Assembly: GCA_036939755.1 (NCBI GenBank)
Contig: JALLAZ010000921.1
Location: 1-11,267 of the forward strand
DNA length: 11,267 nt
Direction of reading: 5' to 3'
Origin: Stephanodiscus triporus
Lineage: Eukaryota > Bacillariophyta > Thalassiosirophyceae > Thalassiosirales > Thalassiosiraceae
Position numbers and translations under genes: made by a program. The notes under the pieces are model-generated. The model did no database searches. It was not told the origin of the DNA and saw only the letters and a program-made list of their open reading frames with translations. Of this stretch, positions 7,838 to 11,267 are shown in pieces; position 1 is the first letter of the stretch; each line of letters opens with the position of its first letter.

Positions 7838-8620
7838 TCATCGGGCGCGCGCATCTTCGCCGTCGAGGGTGGCGGCATCGTCGTCCTCCCCCGCCGTGTC
7901 CGCCGTCGTTCCCAGGTGACGCCTACGCAGGGCGACGACGTCGCGCCATCTCCCGAGGAAAGACCTCGACGTCGTCGCCGGCGTCCCCCCCGCCCCTCCT
8001 CGAACGTCGTCGTCGTCCGTCGTCGTCGCCATCGTCGTCCGAACGACCGTCTCCTCGGGGTTCCCCGCCTCCCCTCCGATCGCGAGGGCGATGCTCGCGC
8101 CCTCCTCGTACGCCGGCGCCTCCCTCGGACCGTCGTCTCCCCCGGCCCCCCTCCAGCCGCCGCCTCCTCCCCCGCCTCCACCTCCTCCCCCGAGGAACGC
8201 GGGACGCAGCCCAGGCCTCGCGATCAACAGCGCCCCCATCGTCAGGGTGGGGAAGACGACCACGGCGAACAGCAGAGGATTCCCCCCCAGGAACGTCAGG
8301 AGGGCGCTGTTTCCGTCCCCCCCCCCGCCATCGCTCGCGAGCATGTGCGGCGCCTTGCGCGGCGTCGTCGTCGTAGTAGTAGTGGAGGGCGGCGCGTAGT
8401 ATGCGGGCCTGCCCCCCTTGCCCCTCCTCCCCCCCTCGCCTGCGGGCATCGGCGACGGAACAACGCGCCGTCCCCCCCCCGACCCGGACGACGACTTCGA
8501 CGACGACCTCGACGACTTGGACGACGTCGCGGCCCATCGGCGGCGACCTATGCCGCCGGGAGGGGGCGTCCGCAGTCGGGGGAGGAGGAGGCGAGGGAGG
8601 AGGGGCGATGCGGACATCAT
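7838..8620 (-). CDS. Low-complexity protein with one membrane span and a mitochondrial-like N-terminus
   Basis: The frame encodes 260 residues from tandem ATG codons at 8620. Residues 1-30 are rich in Arg, Leu, Ser and Pro with no acidic residue (MMSASPLLPRLLLPRLRTPP), which fits a mitochondrial presequence. A Ser/Gly/Lys linker follows, then a Thr run (80-86). One hydrophobic span lies at about 114-134 (NPLLFAVVVFPTLTMGALLIA). A poly-Gly run (144-155) and a mixed acidic, basic tail follow. No domain is recognised. This frame is preferred over five overlapping open frames because it alone has a coherent hydrophobic span and balanced charge; the others are Arg- or Pro-rich, as wrong frames in such GC-rich DNA are. 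The exact ends are uncertain, and undetected introns are possible. Confidence 0.5.
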   Translation of the reverse strand: MMSASPLLPRLLLPRLRTPPPGGIGRRRWAATSSKSSRSSSKSSSGSGGGRRVVPSPMPAGEGGRRGKGGRPAYYAPPSTTTTTTTPRKAPHMLASDGGGGDGNSALLTFLGGNPLLFAVVVFPTLTMGALLIARPGLRPAFLGGGGGGGGGGGGWRGAGGDDGPREAPAYEEGASIALAIGGEAGNPEETVVRTTMATTTDDDDVRGGAGGTPATTSRSFLGRWRDVVALRRRHLGTTADTAGEDDDAATLDGEDARAR

Positions 8621-9250
8621 TATTACTCTATTTCGCGACGGTCGGCAGGATAGAGGTGTAGATGGTACTATCGTATCTATCGTACGAATTTAATCCCCGT
8701 TAGTATTTTTTTCTCCGATATTGTACTAATCCCTATGTACATGTCTACGTACTCTAAGTACCCTTCCGTTGATGCGCCATAGGCAAAAATCGGTTGACCA
8801 TGGTGTGGTGCGGAAATCGCCCCTAGCATCACCCATATCATTGCGGCGCCCAAGCCAAGCGCACCGACATCATCCCCACACCATGGGCGATCATCCCCGT
8901 GCTTGATTTGGGCGTACGACATTGTTTGTTTGCCTTCGGCGTACAGTATCGTACGACACAGCGAAAAGTGTTACTAGATTTTTCTACTCTACGATTTACA
9001 CTGCTTCCGCAATGATATCGCCCCCGTTCGCCCCATTCTCCACCACCCTCAACATTGCTGTCCATCGTCCGTTGCCGCCACAATCATCCTCCTTAATCTC
9101 CCATGCACTTTTTGATTGTTCTTGTGTTTTGTTTTATTTTGTTTTTGCTGTTGTCGTTGTTGTCGTCGTCCGTAATCCGTCGTCCGTCGTCGAGTGCCCC
9201 CTCCCTCTGCCTCTGCCACTGGGTGTCGTCTCCCCTCGATGGCGCCACCT
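8621..9250. other. Intergenic region with an inverted repeat
   Basis: The stretch separates two minus-strand genes and should hold the promoter of the 7838-8620 gene and the 3' end of the S1 gene. A minus-strand frame of 81 codons (8677-8922) reads smoothly but has no domain and is partly built from the inverted repeat at 8798-8886. T-rich sequence at 9103-9160 could be a terminator-proximal tract of the S1 transcript. I see no RNA gene. Confidence 0.45.
8798..8886. repeat. Inverted repeat, 11-base arms
   Basis: CCATGGTGTGG at 8798-8808 and CCACACCATGG at 8876-8886 are exact complements, separated by 67 bases. No target-site duplication or transposase was seen, so this is not called a mobile element. 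Confidence 0.5.
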
Positions 9251-10714
9251 CTAACGCCTCATCATGCGCACTCGCGGCATCGTCCTTTTGATGCGCCCTC
9301 GTGCGCACCCTCCATCAGCTCGCACGAGTCCGACAGCGACTGCCGTTGTCGCTCGTCGTGGTAGGAGAAGTCGACCTTCCCCCGCCTCCTCCTCGTGCCG
9401 TTCCCGCCCCCGTTGATCCTCGACGACCGCCCGCCGACGACGACCCCTGTCGCGTAGTAATCGTCGTCGGACCCCGTCCTCCTCCTCCTCCTCCTCCCCT
9501 CCCCCCGAACGGAACGTCCGCGTCGACGCGTCCTGATTCTCCGTCGTATCTCCCGCGCACATCATGTCGTCCGTTATGATCCTTCTTCTTCTTCCCCACC
9601 CCCCGCCGCCGCCGCCGCCGCCGTGCTGTTGTCCCCGCCCCGTCGTCCTCTCCCATCGGTACATGTCGTCGCAGACGTCGTTGGATACGTAATGCACGTC
9701 CGCCCACCGAAGTTTGTCGTAGCTCGGCCTCGAAGAGCTGGACGTGGTGATGCCGTATCCCACCACCTCCATCGTCGTGACGTCGAACGATCCCTCCGGG
9801 GTGGCGAGGGACGTACAGGCGCGATGAGATCCCTCCTCCCCCGTCGTCGTCGTCGTCGCGCGGTGTAACCTCGCCAACGGCGGCGATTCGGACCAGTCGT
9901 ACGAGTTGACGAGATTCCAAATCCTCCTCCCTCCCCCCACCCCCCCCTCCTCCTCCTCCACGACGACGTCGAGGTGGGCGGCCTCCAACAGCGCCAGGGC
10001 GTAATCGAATCCCAGCACGCCCGCGACGTGGTCGGGATGTACCCTCGAATCGATTATTCGATATACCCGCGTCGTTCCGTCTTCGAGATCGAGTATGTCG
10101 ACGCGATAATCATCGACGCTCACCCCGACGGAGTCGTCGACGCAGTGGGCGGCCGTGAGTAGTACGTTCGGCGATATCAGCGACGCGCCGCATATGTAGG
10201 TGTTCGGGCCAGGATACGACCAGTGAAGTCGTGCGATGTAGGGATGAGAGGAGCGGGGACGGACGCTGCCGTTGATTATCTTCGTTTGTTGTTGTTGCTG
10301 CTGCTGCTGCTGCCGCTGCTCCTCCTCCCGAGGCCGCGACGCGATCTCCACCAAATGGCCGTGCGAGTCACTGGTCGCCGTCCCGCCGTCGTCGACCACG
10401 CCGACGGACGACGACGCCGACCCGCCCTCCTCCTCCCTCGCGTCGTCCTCCTCGTCCTCCTCCTCCGCTTCGACGACGATGACGGGGGGGAGGACATGCG
10501 CCCGCGCTCGGAGCAGCGGCGGCGACGACGATGGCGGGATGATGGTCCCGCCGCCCCCCCCGCCTTCTTCTTTCGCCGCCGCCGCCGCGACGACGACGAC
10601 GAGGGGGGGGCCGCGGCGGCACGTCGATGCCAACGCGAGCGCCGCAAGGAGCGGCGTCGCCGCGGGACGACGACGACCTGGATGGTATTTGTCGCGTTTC
10701 GGCCTTCGCCCCAT
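9251..10714 (-). CDS. Trypsin-like (S1) protease-fold protein lacking a visible catalytic serine motif
   Basis: The continuous frame has 487 codons from the ATG at 10714. Residues 1-47 hold a strongly basic start and hydrophobic stretches (PLLAALALAS, PLVVVVAAAAA), likely a signal sequence or anchor. A low-complexity extension (48-143) has acidic runs and a Gln run (135-143). The S1 domain starts at IINGS (146-150), the usual mature N-terminus. LLTAAHC gives His190, GFDYALALL gives Asp237, VVGYGITT (317-324) matches the GWG region, and ITDDMMCAG (380-388) is the conserved strand before the active Ser. GDSGGP should follow within about 12 residues but is absent; the frame reads QDASTRTFRSGG and then turns Arg-rich. 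After about 9530 the frame one base later reads more naturally (GSDDDYYATGVVVGG, VDFSYHDERQRQ, SLSDSCELMEG) and ends at a TGA at 9262-9264. A frameshift, sequencing error in a C run, or inactive homologue are all possible. Confidence 0.7.
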   Translation of the reverse strand: MGRRPKRDKYHPGRRRPAATPLLAALALASTCRRGPPLVVVVAAAAAKEEGGGGGGTIIPPSSSPPLLRARAHVLPPVIVVEAEEEDEEDDAREEEGGSASSSVGVVDDGGTATSDSHGHLVEIASRPREEEQRQQQQQQQQQTKIINGSVRPRSSHPYIARLHWSYPGPNTYICGASLISPNVLLTAAHCVDDSVGVSVDDYRVDILDLEDGTTRVYRIIDSRVHPDHVAGVLGFDYALALLEAAHLDVVVEEEEGGVGGGRRIWNLVNSYDWSESPPLARLHRATTTTTGEEGSHRACTSLATPEGSFDVTTMEVVGYGITTSSSSRPSYDKLRWADVHYVSNDVCDDMYRWERTTGRGQQHGGGGGGGGWGRRRRIITDDMMCAGDTTENQDASTRTFRSGGGEEEEEEDGVRRRLLRDRGRRRRAVVEDQRGRERHEEEAGEGRLLLPRRATTAVAVGLVRADGGCARGRIKRTMPRVRMMRR

Positions 10715-11267
10715 CGTCGGGGGAGATTATTATTTTTGTCTGATCATTAGAGTGTAATTTTTATCATATTTTCTCATTTACTACGGCCAGATATCAGATA
10801 CATATCTGTTTCTTCCAGGCCACTGTACATACCGGAATTGTCTTTTTTTTCTAGAGGTTGGAACCGGAAAGAAAATCCCCCGGGACTGGTACGATATGAG
10901 GGAATCTGTGCATTTAGTACCAAATAATTTTAGGCACCATCCCAACAATGGGACACCTTCATTATGTACCAGAAAAATCAGAACACCATCCGAAAGAAGA
11001 GATGGTACAAATTCGTCCGATGTGCAAATTAATATTATAGGAGTACTTTTTTTGCGTTCCCGCCAAAGCTGGACAGACCGTCCAAGCCAGCACTCCGGTA
11101 TCACGTGGATAGTCGCAATACCTCCGCTAGTCGAGGGATTGCGTCCATCGTGCTGAAATCCTTGGGGATCCCTATTCCAAGAAGTCCCCATTACCACACA
11201 TTGGGACTCCCCGTCTGGCAGTCACCCCAAGTCTTCCTAGCCACCAAATACTAGGCCATCAGTCTAG
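10715..11267. other. Flank upstream of the S1 gene
   Basis: The AT-rich 10720-10790 segment is the likely core promoter and 5' UTR of the S1 gene. Beyond it a minus-strand frame of 138 codons (10781-11197) begins MVMGTSWNRDPQGF and reads fairly evenly, without a recognised domain, signal peptide or clear membrane span. It may be a relic of a repeat or chance. Nothing else is supported to the window end. Confidence 0.35.

Noticed and set aside
7617..8653. Plus-strand frames of up to 246 codons in the GC-rich block
   Set aside because: Their products are almost wholly Arg, Pro and Ser, as expected of wrong frames in CGT/CCT-rich DNA.
9496..9535. RGRSVRG in the shifted frame as a version of GDSGGP
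   Set aside because: The Ser aligns by position, but Asp, both Gly and Pro are missing, so the match is too weak to call an active site.
1..11267. tRNA, rRNA, CRISPR array, transposase or integrase
   Set aside because: None was seen on either strand by eye. The repeats found are short and lack regular spacer structure.

Overview
This window looks like nuclear DNA of a unicellular photosynthetic eukaryote, most likely a centric diatom. The reasons are short GT-AG introns (85 to 219 bases), a bipartite plastid-type leader on the first gene, a secreted plant-type leucine-rich-repeat (LRR) protein with a Cys-rich C-terminal cap, and no bacterial operon structure. The assignment is inference from gene style, not from a database match.

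Layout. (1) 80-391, minus strand: a decayed reading frame interrupted by three stop codons. (2) 491-610: two copies of a roughly 30-base element with E2F-like motifs, upstream of the first gene. (3) 701-1586, plus strand, three exons: a probably plastid-targeted glutaredoxin whose active site reads TGA-Pro-Tyr-Cys, so the catalytic Cys is replaced by an in-frame UGA. The 3' flank at 1669-1738 folds into a stem with the expected parts of a eukaryotic SECIS element. Together these suggest a selenocysteine glutaredoxin, the main discovery of the window. (4) 1587-3179: AT-rich DNA with no convincing gene apart from the SECIS. (5) 3180-5359, plus strand, four exons: a 630-residue secreted protein with about 14 LRRs. 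(6) 5360-6783: mostly non-coding, with a possible orphan exon and a cluster of perfect palindromes. (7) 6784-7092, plus strand: a small one-span membrane protein. (8) 7838-8620, minus strand: a low-complexity protein with one membrane span and a mitochondrial-like N-terminus. (9) 9251-10714, minus strand: a trypsin-fold (S1) protein with His and Asp of the triad but no visible GDSGGP serine motif, and a probable frame change near its end. (10) 10715-11267: flank with one unsupported minus-strand reading frame.

Composition is strongly divided. The first 6 kb is moderate to AT-rich. About 7.8-10.7 kb is very GC-rich, with long CGT/CGA and CCT runs that keep all six frames open, so gene calls there are less certain. 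The genes do not form an obvious shared pathway. The glutaredoxin would work in plastid thiol redox control, the LRR protein and S1 protein appear to be secretory, and the two small membrane proteins are unassigned.
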